This document shows, in pieces, positions 14,315-22,671 of a DNA stretch of 25,651 bases (the stretch's first letter is position 1; each line of letters opens with the position of its first letter). The position numbers were made by a program, and so were the translations under genes. The notes beneath the pieces were generated by a model. It ran no database searches and had not been told where the DNA came from. It was given only the letters and a program-made list of their open reading frames with translations. Origin of the DNA: an uncultured Achromobacter sp. (GTDB taxonomy: Bacteria > Pseudomonadota > Gammaproteobacteria > Burkholderiales > Burkholderiaceae_B); the NCBI GenBank assembly GCA_913775005.1, contig CAJYKY010000504.1, forward strand, positions 1-25,651, written 5' to 3'.

Positions 14315-15511
14315 ATGTCTGCCCCCCTGTCTTCCGCCGACCGCGAGGCGCTGCGCGACCGCACGCCCGGCGCGTCACACAGCGTGCACTTCAACCACGC
14401 CGGCTCGTCGCTACCGTCATCCGCCACGCTGCATGCCATCCACGCGCACTTGATGCGCGAAGCGATGCAAGGGCCGATGGAGGCAGGGGTGCAGTCCCGC
14501 GCGCTGACCGAAAGCGCACGCACTCTGGCTGCGCGCCTCTTGAATGCTTCCCCGGAAGAAATTGCGCTGACCACCGGCAATTCCGGCGGTTGGGGCGGGG
14601 CATTCGCCGCCTTACCAGCCTGGCGGCCCGGTGACCGCATTCTGGTCGGCCGTCATGAATGGGGCGGCAACCTGGCGACAATGCGGCTGCACGCCGAACG
14701 GGCTGGGGCAGTGTTGGAAACCATACCGTCCGACGCCAGCGGCTGCGTCGACGCCGACGCGCTTGCCAACATGGTGGACGAACGCGTGCGCCTGATCGCG
14801 CTGACGTGGATGCCCGCCAACGGCGGCCTGATCAACCCCGCCGCCGCCGTGGGCCGCGTGGCGCGCCAGCATGGCATTGCGTACTTTATCGACGCGGCGC
14901 AGGCCGTCGGTCAATTGCCGATCGATGTGCAAGAGGTCGGTTGCGATGTATTGACCGGCGTCGGACGCAAGGCGCTGCGCGGCCCGCGCGGCACCGGCCT
15001 GCTGTATGTGCGGCGCGCCTTTCTGGACCAACTCACGCCCGCGTTCGTGGACACCCATTCGGCCCCGCTGGACGCCAGCGGCCAACCCGTGCTGCGCCCC
15101 GACGCCACGCGTTTGGAACCCGCCGAAAATTCATTGGCCTTGCGCTGCGGCCTGGCCAATGCCTTGCAGGAAGCGCTGGACCTGGGGCTGGACGCCATCC
15201 GCGCCACCATAGACGCCACCGCAAACACACTGCGCGCAGAACTGGCCAACATTCCCGGCCTGACCGTGCTGGACCAGGGGCGTGAACGATCGGGCCTGAT
15301 CTCGTTCAACCTGGCGGGGCAGAACGCCACAGACGTGCAACGCGCGCTGGCCGCCAAAGGCATCACCATCGGCAGCAACGGCGTGCCCTACACGCCGCTG
15401 GACATGCAGGCGCGCGGCCTGACGCAGATTGCGCGCGCTTCAGTCAGCCCGCTGACGAGCGATGCCGAGATCGACCGTCTGCTTGAAGGCCTGAGGCAGT
15501 TGGCGCGATAA
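14315..15511 (+). CDS. Class V aminotransferase-fold PLP-dependent enzyme
   Basis: This 398-residue fold-type I PLP enzyme belongs to the class V (NifS/isopenicillin epimerase-like) group. Asp193 and Gln196 lie in YFIDAAQAVGQLPID, and the PLP lysine is probably Lys219 in GVGRKALRGPRGTG. An N-terminal FNHAGSSLPS resembles the substrate-loop start of this group. The region where cysteine desulfurases carry their active cysteine reads TIGSNGVPYTPLDM and has no Cys, so a desulfurase role is unlikely. An aminotransferase, lyase or epimerase acting on an amino acid is more probable; the substrate is unknown. AGGA lies eight bases before the ATG. It probably forms an operon with the RidA gene. Confidence 0.88.
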   Translation: MSAPLSSADREALRDRTPGASHSVHFNHAGSSLPSSATLHAIHAHLMREAMQGPMEAGVQSRALTESARTLAARLLNASPEEIALTTGNSGGWGGAFAALPAWRPGDRILVGRHEWGGNLATMRLHAERAGAVLETIPSDASGCVDADALANMVDERVRLIALTWMPANGGLINPAAAVGRVARQHGIAYFIDAAQAVGQLPIDVQEVGCDVLTGVGRKALRGPRGTGLLYVRRAFLDQLTPAFVDTHSAPLDASGQPVLRPDATRLEPAENSLALRCGLANALQEALDLGLDAIRATIDATANTLRAELANIPGLTVLDQGRERSGLISFNLAGQNATDVQRALAAKGITIGSNGVPYTPLDMQARGLTQIARASVSPLTSDAEIDRLLEGLRQLAR

Positions 15512-15560
15512 GCGTTATGTCAGCGCCAAGTGCATGCCAAACACATGCCGAAAACGCGCG

Positions 15561-16454
15561 CTACGCCACCGCCCGGCGCGCGAAGGGCGACCACTTCGTG
15601 AAGACGAGCAAGTTGCCCAGCATCACCAACGCCAGCCCCACCAGCGCTGGCGGCGTCCACTGATAGCCTTCGGCCACAGTCGAAACGCTAAGCGCCACCA
15701 CGGGAAACAGCACCGTGCAGTACGCCGCCCGCGCAGGCCCCATGCGGCCCACCAGCGTCAGATAAGCGGTGAACCCAATCACCGACCCCGGAATCGCCAA
15801 GTAAAGCAACGCGCCAACGTATTCGGTGGACGTGTCGAACTGGAACGGCAGGCCAGCCACCAGACACCCCGCCAGCAGAATGGTCGCGCCGTACAGCATG
15901 CTGTACGAATTACCCGTCAACGGCCGGATCCCCGCGCGTTGCTGTAACGACGACAGCATGTTGCCGGTCGAAAAGCAGAACGTGCCCAGCAGTGCAAACC
16001 CCAGCCCCAGCAGCGTTTCATGGCTGGCCTGCTGGCTGGCAAGCTCTGGCCAGAACAGCAACACCAAACCCGAGAATCCCAGGGCGCCAGCCACCATCAC
16101 GCGCGGCGCGATGCGGGTGCCAAACCACAGCCGCGCATTCAACGCATTCCACAACGTCGCAGCCGAAAACACCACGGACACCAGCCCGCTCGGGATCCAC
16201 TGCGTGGCCGTGTAGAAGCACAGAAAGTTCAGGCAGAACAGGCACAGGCCCTGGCCGACGCACAGCCAATGCCCCCGCCGATCCAGCTTTTGCAGTTTGC
16301 GCGTCAGCAGCAAGGCGGCGAACAGCACCAGCGCGGCCAGCGCGAAGCGATAGAAGATGGACACCGGAATGGCCACCACGCCCAGTTGCAGCTTGATGGC
16401 GATCCAGGTGGTGCCCCAGATCACGACGGTCAGAAAGTACAGAAACAGGTTCAC
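15561..16454 (-). CDS. EamA/DMT-family transporter
   Basis: This 297-residue protein has about ten membrane helices in two EamA repeats (start LFLYFLTVVIWGTTWIAIKL; second repeat near LLGLGFALLGTFCFSTGN). The WGTTWIAIK motif at the first helix is typical of the drug/metabolite exporter family. These proteins often export amino acids or metabolites. The start is a GTG at 16454; longer in-frame extensions are basic and not membrane-like. A divergent AraC regulator lies 167 bases away and may control it. It converges with the class V gene, with 49 bases between. Confidence 0.88.
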   Translation of the reverse strand: MNLFLYFLTVVIWGTTWIAIKLQLGVVAIPVSIFYRFALAALVLFAALLLTRKLQKLDRRGHWLCVGQGLCLFCLNFLCFYTATQWIPSGLVSVVFSAATLWNALNARLWFGTRIAPRVMVAGALGFSGLVLLFWPELASQQASHETLLGLGFALLGTFCFSTGNMLSSLQQRAGIRPLTGNSYSMLYGATILLAGCLVAGLPFQFDTSTEYVGALLYLAIPGSVIGFTAYLTLVGRMGPARAAYCTVLFPVVALSVSTVAEGYQWTPPALVGLALVMLGNLLVFTKWSPFARRAVA

Positions 16455-16621
16455 GATGCCAGACGCTCGCAATGCCAAAACACAAAATAGGGGACGGCGC
16501 CAGACGCACGGTACCGGACGATCAGTGTGCGCCGCCAGCCCCGCCGGCGATTGCCGGTTCTTGCGGTTTTTGCACGCGTGCGCACGCGAAGCGCGCAAGA
16601 TCGCAGTAGCATTTGATCCCT

Positions 16622-17512
16622 ATGGTTTCCGTTGCCTCGGCCCCGTCCGACTTCTCCGTTTTCCGCACCTTGTCGCGCTCCACCGCCACGCTGGAGCGCG
16701 CGTCGCCGCTGGGCGAAGGCATGGCCATATCGCAATGGGCGCGCAGCGCGCATGAAACCCTGGGTTATGACTCGCCGGGCCATCACACCCTGTCGCTGTA
16801 TCTGCACGGCGGCGACAAATCCTTCCGCATCGGACAGGACACGCTGCACGGCGGCGCCGGCAAATTCTGCGTGTTGCCCGCCGAACACTATTCTCGCTGG
16901 TGCATGAACGACGCCGTGCATTTCCTGCACCTGTACATCGCGCCCGAACGGCTGGCCCGTGAAGCCGTCATGCGCCTGGACTGCGAACCGCGCACGCTGG
17001 AACTGCGCGATCGCACCTACATCCAGGACGCCTCGCTGATCGACGTCTGCCGGCAACTGCTGGGCACCGACTGGTCCGCACCCGCCGATCGCTTGGCCGC
17101 CAGCAGCGCAGCCGAAACGGTCTTGCATCATCTGCTGATCCAGGGCGTGACGCGCAAGGCGGCGCAACCGGTGCGCGGCGGCCTCGCGCCCGCCGTGCGC
17201 CGCCGCGTCATGGAATATGTGGACACGCATCTGCTGAACCCGTTGACGCTGGACGAATTGGCCGGCGTGGCCGCGCTGTCCACCTACCACTTTGCCCGCA
17301 TGTTCCACACCTCTTTCGGGGAACCGCCGCACGCTTGGGTGCGCGGCCGCAGATTGGCGCGAGCGCGCGAGCTGCTGGCCACGAGCAAGCGTGACCTGGC
17401 CGACGTTGCGCAAGCCAGTGGCTTTGGCAACGCCAGTCATCTGTCCCGCGTGTTTCGCGACGCGGTGGGCGCCACGCCCGGTCAGTACCGCAGCGCGCGC
17501 CGCCAGCACTGA
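16622..17512 (+). CDS. AraC-family transcriptional regulator
   Basis: This is a 296-residue regulator. The N-terminal half is a variable sensing region with cupin-like strands (HHTLSLYLHGGDKSFRIGQDTL, FCVLPAEHYSRW). The C-terminal 100 residues contain the two HTH motifs of AraC proteins (LTLDELAGVAALSTYHFARMFH and DLADVAQASGFGNASHLSRVF), ending in GATPGQYR. It is divergent from the EamA transporter gene. An alternative TTG start lies three codons upstream at 16613. The effector is unknown. The ribosome binding site is weak. Confidence 0.9.
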   Translation: MVSVASAPSDFSVFRTLSRSTATLERASPLGEGMAISQWARSAHETLGYDSPGHHTLSLYLHGGDKSFRIGQDTLHGGAGKFCVLPAEHYSRWCMNDAVHFLHLYIAPERLAREAVMRLDCEPRTLELRDRTYIQDASLIDVCRQLLGTDWSAPADRLAASSAAETVLHHLLIQGVTRKAAQPVRGGLAPAVRRRVMEYVDTHLLNPLTLDELAGVAALSTYHFARMFHTSFGEPPHAWVRGRRLARARELLATSKRDLADVAQASGFGNASHLSRVFRDAVGATPGQYRSARRQH

Positions 17513-17678
17513 GCGAGGCATAGGCCGCTGCGCGGTCCGGCTCCGCCAGGCACTGTCGTCATCGCCGTCCCCCATCCCGCACGCTTGTCCGACCCCGTTT
17601 GCCGACACACCCGGTCTACAATGGCCCACCGCCATTTCGGCTTGACGCTGCGGCCCGACCGCGCTGCACCTGGACGCG

Positions 17679-19193
17679 ATGCCGCCTTCGACCTCTCGCG
17701 ACACTGACTCCCTGGCCGGCCTTGCCAACCCGCGTTCTTTGCGCGCCCACTGGCAGGCGGAACTGATCCGCCTGCGTGAAACCCATTGGGGTCCGGTAGA
17801 CGACGCCGACGTCGTACGCCGCGTACGGCAGCTTGATACCGACCTGCCCACACGCATCCTCACGCGCGCCGGCCTGCTGGCCCAACGCGACAATCTTCCC
17901 CCGCTTATCGACGGCTGGCGCCGCAGCGCGCAAGCGATCCTGGCAGTGCTGTTCGTGCTGGCGCTGTTGTCGGGCGTGGGCGTGGCCATGGGCGCGCTGG
18001 GCGACGGCTCGCGGCCCGTCAACGTGCTGTGGGCCTTGGGCGCCTTGCTGGGCCTGCACGCGCTGACATTCCTGCTGTGGCTCATCAGCTTTCTGTTTCC
18101 TGCATCCGCCGTCACCGGCCTGGGGCGCGTCTGGCTCTGGGCCACGCGCAAGCTGGCACGCGGCCCAGACGGCGCGCTGGTGCCGCAAGCATTGCTGAAC
18201 CTGCTGGCGCGCGCAGGCGCCTTGCGCTGGCTGTTTGGCACCGTCAGCAACGTGCTGTGGTTGACGGCGCTATGCGCGGCGCTGGCCACCTTGCTGGTGC
18301 TGCTGTCCACCGCCAGTTTCCGCTTTGTCTGGGCCACCACGCTGCTCGCGCCCGACACCTTCGTCTGGCTGACGCAAGCCATCGGCTGGTTGCCCGCGCA
18401 CCTGGGCTTTCCGATGCCCGATGCAGACGTCATCCGCGCCAGCGACGGCACGCAAACGCTGGCGGCCAATGCGCAGGCGCGGTGGTCGTGGTGGTTGATC
18501 GGCGTGGTCGTCGTGTATGGCATCGTGCCTCGCTTGCTGGCCGCCGCGCTGTGCGTCTTCAACACGCGGCGGGCGTTGGGCGCCTTGCGCATCAACCCGG
18601 CCCTGGCCGGCTTTGCGCCCTTGCGCGACCGCCTGGAACCGCCCGCGCAATCCACCGGCATCGATCGCCCCGTTGACCCGCTGCACGAACCTCGCGTATC
18701 GCCGCCGCCGGTGCTGAAGCTATCCGGCCAGCCGGTGCTGCTGGGCCTGGAGCTGCCGGCCGACCTGGCCTGGCCGCCCGCAGGCGTGCCCGCAAGCATC
18801 CACGTCGCCGGCAATCTGGACACGCGCGAAGAACGCAATCGCGTGCTGGACGCCCTGGCGCAAGCGGGCGCCTCGCGCCTCGTCATCGCCTGCGATGCCC
18901 GCCAGACGCCCGACCGTGGCACCTTGTCGCTGATCGCCGAATTGGCCGCGCATGCGCAGCACACGGGTGTGTGGCTCATCATGGCGGCGCTTCCGGCCAG
19001 CGCCCCTGCACCGGCCGAGACACACCGCGCAGAGTTGCACGTCGCAGACTCACGCACTGCTGATTCACACCACGCCGCCCCCTCCCGTGCCGCCCTGTGG
19101 CGCGAACGGCTGCTGGCGTTGGGGCTGCCCCAGGACGCCATCCTGCAAACGTCCACTGCGCCGCTGACGTGGCTACAGGCTGACCATGGCTGA
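17679..19193 (+). CDS. DUF2868-like four-helix membrane protein
   Basis: This 504-residue protein is of unknown function; I recognise it as resembling the DUF2868 family, from memory only. The N-terminus (1-82) is soluble and helical. Four membrane helices follow at about 84-106, 113-138, 189-212 and 270-293. The cytoplasmic-looking C-terminal domain (about 315-500) has alternating strands and helices, including RLVIACDARQTPDRG and GVWLIMAALP, which suggests a Rossmann-like fold. No catalytic motif is evident. Its TGA overlaps the ATG of the GTPase gene by eight bases, so the two are probably translationally coupled and work together. A TACAAT at 17617-17622 could be the -10 box, but no -35 is clear. 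Confidence 0.8.
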   Translation: MPPSTSRDTDSLAGLANPRSLRAHWQAELIRLRETHWGPVDDADVVRRVRQLDTDLPTRILTRAGLLAQRDNLPPLIDGWRRSAQAILAVLFVLALLSGVGVAMGALGDGSRPVNVLWALGALLGLHALTFLLWLISFLFPASAVTGLGRVWLWATRKLARGPDGALVPQALLNLLARAGALRWLFGTVSNVLWLTALCAALATLLVLLSTASFRFVWATTLLAPDTFVWLTQAIGWLPAHLGFPMPDADVIRASDGTQTLAANAQARWSWWLIGVVVVYGIVPRLLAAALCVFNTRRALGALRINPALAGFAPLRDRLEPPAQSTGIDRPVDPLHEPRVSPPPVLKLSGQPVLLGLELPADLAWPPAGVPASIHVAGNLDTREERNRVLDALAQAGASRLVIACDARQTPDRGTLSLIAELAAHAQHTGVWLIMAALPASAPAPAETHRAELHVADSRTADSHHAAPSRAALWRERLLALGLPQDAILQTSTAPLTWLQADHG

Positions 19194-20574
19194 CCGCCTC
19201 ATCAAGATCGCGCTGGTGGGCCACACCAACACCGGCAAGACCTCGCTGTTGCGCACCTTGACGCGCGACACGACCTTTGGCGATGTGGCCGACAGCCCCG
19301 GCACCACGCGCCACGTCGAAGGCGCGCGCCTGCGGCTCGATGGCCGGCCCGTGCTGGAATGGTTCGACACGCCGGGCATGGAAGACAGCATCGCGCTGCT
19401 GGAATACCTGGAACGGCTGGACCGCCCCGAGGAACGGCTGGACGGGCCCGCGCGCATCCGCCGCTTTCTGGATACGCCTGAAGCGCATGGCCGCTTCGAA
19501 CAGGAAGCCCGCGTGCTGGCCAAGATGCTGGACTGCGATGCCGCGCTGTACGTCATCGACGCGCGCGACCCCGTGCTGGGCAAGCACCGCGATGAACTCG
19601 CCATCCTGGCCGCTTGCGGCCGTCCCTTGCTGCCCGTGCTGAACTTCGTCAACGCGCCCGCGCACCGGGCCGACGAATGGCGGGGCGCGATGGCGCGGCT
19701 GGGTCTGCACGCCGTGGTGGAGTTCGACACCGTGGCCCCGCCCATCGATGGCGAACAACAGTTGTACGCCAAGCTCGGCGTGCTGCTGGATCGCCACGCG
19801 GCCGCCCTCAAGCGCCTGTCGGACAGCCTCACCGCGCAGCGCGCCCAGCGTCACGACGCCGCGTATGAATTGCTGGCCGATCTGCTCATCGATGTCGCCG
19901 CGCTGCATCTGTCCAGCCCCAGCGACGACGCCGCGCTGGCCGACACATCAAACCAATTGCGCGATCGCGTGCGCCAGCGCGAACAGACCTGCGTCAACGC
20001 CTTGCTGTCGCTGTACAACTTTCGCGCGTCGGACGTTGCCGACGACGCCTTGCCTTTGCAGGGCGAACGCTGGGGCATGGACCTTTTTCATCCGCAGGCG
20101 CTCAAAGACATGGGCGTGCAAGTGGGCATGGGCGCCGCCGCGGGCGCCATGGCGGGCGCGGCGGTGGACCTGTTCAGCGCGGGGCTCAGCCTGGGCACCG
20201 GCATGCTGATCGGCGCGGCGGCGGGCGGCTTGTGGCAGGGCGTTGAAAAGCTGGGCAAGCGCGTGGCCGGCAAGCTGCGCGGCTGGCGCGAAATCAGTGT
20301 GGACGATGCCGTGCTGCGCTTGCTGGCGCTGCGTCAACGGCAACTGATCGACGCGCTGGAACGCCGTGGCCACGCCGCGCGCGACCCCGTCAAACTCATC
20401 CTTCCGGATGATGACGCCTGGCGCAAAGGCCCCTTGCCAGACGCGTTGAAAGAAGCGCGCAGCCGGCCCGAATGGTCAGCGCTGGGCAAGCACTACGAAG
20501 ACAGCGATCGCAGGAAGCGCATGGTGCGCGACTTGGCGAAAACCCTTGCCTCTGCGCCAGCATCCGCAGCCTGA
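19186..20574 (+). CDS. P-loop GTPase with glycine-zipper segment (DUF3482-like)
   Basis: This is a 462-residue GTPase. G1 is GHTNTGKTS at 12-20, G2 is probably Thr in GTTRHVEG at 39-46, and G3 is DTPG at 61-64. At the place of G4 (NKxD) the sequence reads LPVLNFVNAP, with Asn153-Phe-Val-Asn156, so guanine recognition is degenerate or different. The middle is helical. A Gly/Ala-rich hydrophobic stretch at about 310-350 (VGMGAAAGAMAGAAV, GTGMLIGAAAGGLW) resembles a glycine zipper that could insert in a membrane. The C-terminus is charged and helical. Family function is unknown to me. It overlaps the membrane-protein gene by eight bases, which implies a joint role at the inner membrane. Confidence 0.85.
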   Translation: MADRLIKIALVGHTNTGKTSLLRTLTRDTTFGDVADSPGTTRHVEGARLRLDGRPVLEWFDTPGMEDSIALLEYLERLDRPEERLDGPARIRRFLDTPEAHGRFEQEARVLAKMLDCDAALYVIDARDPVLGKHRDELAILAACGRPLLPVLNFVNAPAHRADEWRGAMARLGLHAVVEFDTVAPPIDGEQQLYAKLGVLLDRHAAALKRLSDSLTAQRAQRHDAAYELLADLLIDVAALHLSSPSDDAALADTSNQLRDRVRQREQTCVNALLSLYNFRASDVADDALPLQGERWGMDLFHPQALKDMGVQVGMGAAAGAMAGAAVDLFSAGLSLGTGMLIGAAAGGLWQGVEKLGKRVAGKLRGWREISVDDAVLRLLALRQRQLIDALERRGHAARDPVKLILPDDDAWRKGPLPDALKEARSRPEWSALGKHYEDSDRRKRMVRDLAKTLASAPASAA

Positions 20575-20650
20575 CCTGCCCGCCAGAACCCGCGCCCAAC
20601 GCACCAATAAAGACGCTCGGCAAGCGCGGGCTAACCCCAATCCAAACCGA

Positions 20651-20678
20651 TTGACGCTTAAACGAATCGCTCTATAAG
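20651..20678 (+). promoter_or_regulatory. Sigma70-like promoter of the peptide transporter operon
   Basis: TTGACG (20651-20656) and TATAAG (20673-20678) are 16 bases apart. The predicted start near 20685 leaves a leader of about 240 bases. CGAATC (20663-20668) and GATTCG (20678-20683) flank the -10 box as an inverted repeat with a nine-base spacer and could be an operator. Confidence 0.6.
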
Positions 20679-20740
20679 ATTCGATCTGCATTGGCGCGGG
20701 CCCGTCCCCGTCAAGACAATCACAAGGGGTTGGGTCCATC

Positions 20741-20842
20741 GTGAAGTCGAAGTCCTCGGCAGTGATTCCCGGCATCGTCCAACACGGCCTTAGCGCCGTT
20801 CGCGGCATGCGCCGCTCGACCCTACACCGCCTTTCGTCGTAA
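20741..20842 (+). CDS. Possible 33-codon leader peptide
   Basis: GTG at 20741 opens 33 codons ending at TAA 20840-20842, with AAGGGG 11 bases before the GTG. The predicted peptide has a basic C-terminal half (AVRGMRRSTLHRLSS). It lies entirely inside the predicted leader of the transporter mRNA. The wide Shine-Dalgarno spacing and GTG start make it uncertain. I do not recognise a family. Confidence 0.3.
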   Translation: MKSKSSAVIPGIVQHGLSAVRGMRRSTLHRLSS

Positions 20843-20855
20843 GCAGCAACGCCAT

Positions 20856-20880
20856 GCCCCGCGTCCTGATGGGGCGGGGC
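20856..20880 (+). other. GC-rich hairpin in the transporter leader
   Basis: GCCCCGC (20856-20862) pairs with GCGGGGC (20874-20880) around an 11-base loop. It starts 13 bases after the possible leader peptide stop and ends 35 bases before the GGAG ribosome binding site of the binding protein. No T-tract follows. Confidence 0.45.
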
Positions 20881-20929
20881 CCTATTACTTCTGTCGCGCA
20901 ATTCGCGCACCACACGGAGCATGAGGGCT

Positions 20930-22537
20930 ATGCGTACTTTTCCCCACCTAAAGCAAGCTGCGCTGGCGACCGCCATTGCCGCAACGCTGGCCTTCAGCGC
21001 CAGCGCGGCCGCCAAGACCTTCCACTGGTCCTATCAGGGCGACGCCACATCGATGGACCCGATGGCGCTGAACGAGACCTTCACACTGGGCTTTCAAGGC
21101 AACATCTACGAAACGCTGGCCGGCTACGACGGCAACCTGAAACTGACGCCGCTGCTCGCCGAAAGTTGGGAAAACCCCGAGCCCACCAAGTGGGTATTCA
21201 AGCTGCGCAAAGACGTGAAATTCCACGACGGCTCGCCCTTCACGGCGGACGACGTCATCTTCTCGTGGAAGCGCAGCCTGACGCCAGGCTCCGACATGAA
21301 AGGCTACGGCGCCAAAGCGTCGGACATCAAGAAGGTCGACGACTACACCATTGAAGTCACGACCCCCACGCCCAACCCCATCCTGCCGCGCGAATGGGTG
21401 TTCCTGTACATCATGAGCAAGACGTGGGCCGAGAAGAACAAGACCACCGAGGCCACCAACGTCAAGGGCGACAACCAGGGCAACTACGCCAACCTGAACG
21501 CCAACGGCACCGGCCCCTTTATGCTGGTGTCTCGCCAGCCCGACGTGAAGACGGTGCTCAAGCGCTATGACGGCTACTGGAACAAGAACATCAAGACCAA
21601 TGTGGACGAGGTCATCTTCCAGCCCATCACGCAAGAAGCCACGCGCGTGGCCGCGTTGATCTCGGGCGAGATGGACTTGGTGCAACCCGTTCCGGTGCAA
21701 GACTGGAAGCGTCTGGAAGACGCCAAGGGCGTGAAGCCGTTGACCGCGCCCGAAGCGCGCGCCATCTTCATCGGCATGGACCAGGACCGCGACGAACTGC
21801 TGTTCTCGGATGTGAAGGGCAAGAACCCGTTCAAGGATCCGAAGGTGCGCGAAGCCGTCGTGCTGGCCGTGGACACCAAGGCCATCAACGACAAGATCAT
21901 GCGCGGCGCGGCCAAGCCGCTGGGCTCGCTGGTGGCCACCGCCATCAACGGCTATGCGGATTCCTACGGCGCGCCGTACAAGCCCGACCCGGAACGCGCC
22001 AAGAAGTTGCTGGCCGAAGCGGGCTACCCCAAGGGCTTCACCGTCACCATGGATTGCCCGAACGACCGCTACGTCAACGACGAAAAGATCTGCCAGGCAG
22101 TCGCCGGCATGCTGGCGCGCGTGGGCATCAAGATCAATCTGCTGGCGCAGACCAAGTCCAAGTACTTCGGCAAGATCCTGCTGCAAGCCGGTAACCAGAC
22201 CAGCATGTACATGCTGGGATGGACGCCCAGCTCCACCGACGCCCACAACGCGCTGCTGAACCTGGCCGCCTGCCGCGACGCCAAGACAGCCGCGGGCCAG
22301 TTCAACCTGGGCGGCTACTGCAACAAGAAGGTGGACGAGCTGACCAGCAAGATCGGCGTGGAAACCGATCAGACCAAGCGTAACGCCATGATCAAGGAAG
22401 CCTTCGAGATCGTGCGCAACGACTACGGCTACCTGCCACTGCACCAGCAGCCCATGTCGTGGGGCGTGAAAGACAACATCAAGGTCATCCAACGCGCCGA
22501 CGACGTGCTGGACTTGCGCGACGTCGTGTTGCCGTGA
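20930..22537 (+). CDS. Peptide-type ABC transporter substrate-binding protein (SBP family 5)
   Basis: This 535-residue periplasmic binding protein begins with a Sec signal peptide (MRTFPHLKQAALATAIA to FSASAAA). Family 5 features follow: DATSMDPMALNE, YETLAGYDGNLKLTPLLAESW and KDVKFHDGSPFTADDVIFSWKR (cited in parts: VKFHDGSPFTADDV). The C-terminus has YLPLHQQPMSWGVKDNI. These proteins deliver di- or oligopeptides, nickel or glutathione; the order of genes here fits a dipeptide/oligopeptide importer, but the ligand is not determinable. ATG 20930 is preferred over 20921, because GGAG at 20916-20919 is 10 bases from the former and only one from the latter. It has a long leader. Confidence 0.92.
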   Translation: MRTFPHLKQAALATAIAATLAFSASAAAKTFHWSYQGDATSMDPMALNETFTLGFQGNIYETLAGYDGNLKLTPLLAESWENPEPTKWVFKLRKDVKFHDGSPFTADDVIFSWKRSLTPGSDMKGYGAKASDIKKVDDYTIEVTTPTPNPILPREWVFLYIMSKTWAEKNKTTEATNVKGDNQGNYANLNANGTGPFMLVSRQPDVKTVLKRYDGYWNKNIKTNVDEVIFQPITQEATRVAALISGEMDLVQPVPVQDWKRLEDAKGVKPLTAPEARAIFIGMDQDRDELLFSDVKGKNPFKDPKVREAVVLAVDTKAINDKIMRGAAKPLGSLVATAINGYADSYGAPYKPDPERAKKLLAEAGYPKGFTVTMDCPNDRYVNDEKICQAVAGMLARVGIKINLLAQTKSKYFGKILLQAGNQTSMYMLGWTPSSTDAHNALLNLAACRDAKTAAGQFNLGGYCNKKVDELTSKIGVETDQTKRNAMIKEAFEIVRNDYGYLPLHQQPMSWGVKDNIKVIQRADDVLDLRDVVLP

Positions 22538-22567
22538 CCCTTGCTGTAAACGGTTGACGATGTAAGC

Positions 22568-22598
22568 CCCCCACGCGGCGCAGGCCGCCGTGGGGGTT
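22568..22598 (+). other. Strong hairpin between binding protein and permease genes
   Basis: CCCCCACG (22568-22575) pairs with CGTGGGGG (22589-22596), and inner CGGC / GCCG extend the stem with one bulged C. Only TT follows. Such intra-operon hairpins often protect the binding-protein mRNA and lower downstream expression. Confidence 0.6.
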
Positions 22599-22671
22599 CC
22601 CGGCCCAGCTTCGCTTTCCAGCGTTCATCGCAAACGCGGCCCGGCGTTATCTGCAAACGAGGGCACCCAAG

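Larger units (their letters stand above)
20575..20929 (+). other. Long intergenic/leader region before the peptide transporter operon
   Basis: This 355-base stretch has no conventional gene. It holds a good sigma70-like promoter (20651-20678), an inverted repeat around its -10 box, a possible 33-codon ORF (20741-20842), and a GC-rich hairpin (20856-20880). The first 75 bases after the GTPase stop show no clear terminator. Confidence 0.7.

Noticed and set aside
16451..19156. 901-codon open frame on the minus strand
   Set aside because: It runs antisense through three well-supported genes, is Arg/Ser/Ala-rich with no domain-like stretch, and is a product of high G+C codon bias.
20948..22492. 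514-codon open frame on the minus strand
   Set aside because: Antisense to the substrate-binding protein, which has a signal peptide and clear family motifs; the minus product looks like a low-complexity His/Val/Gly-rich shadow.
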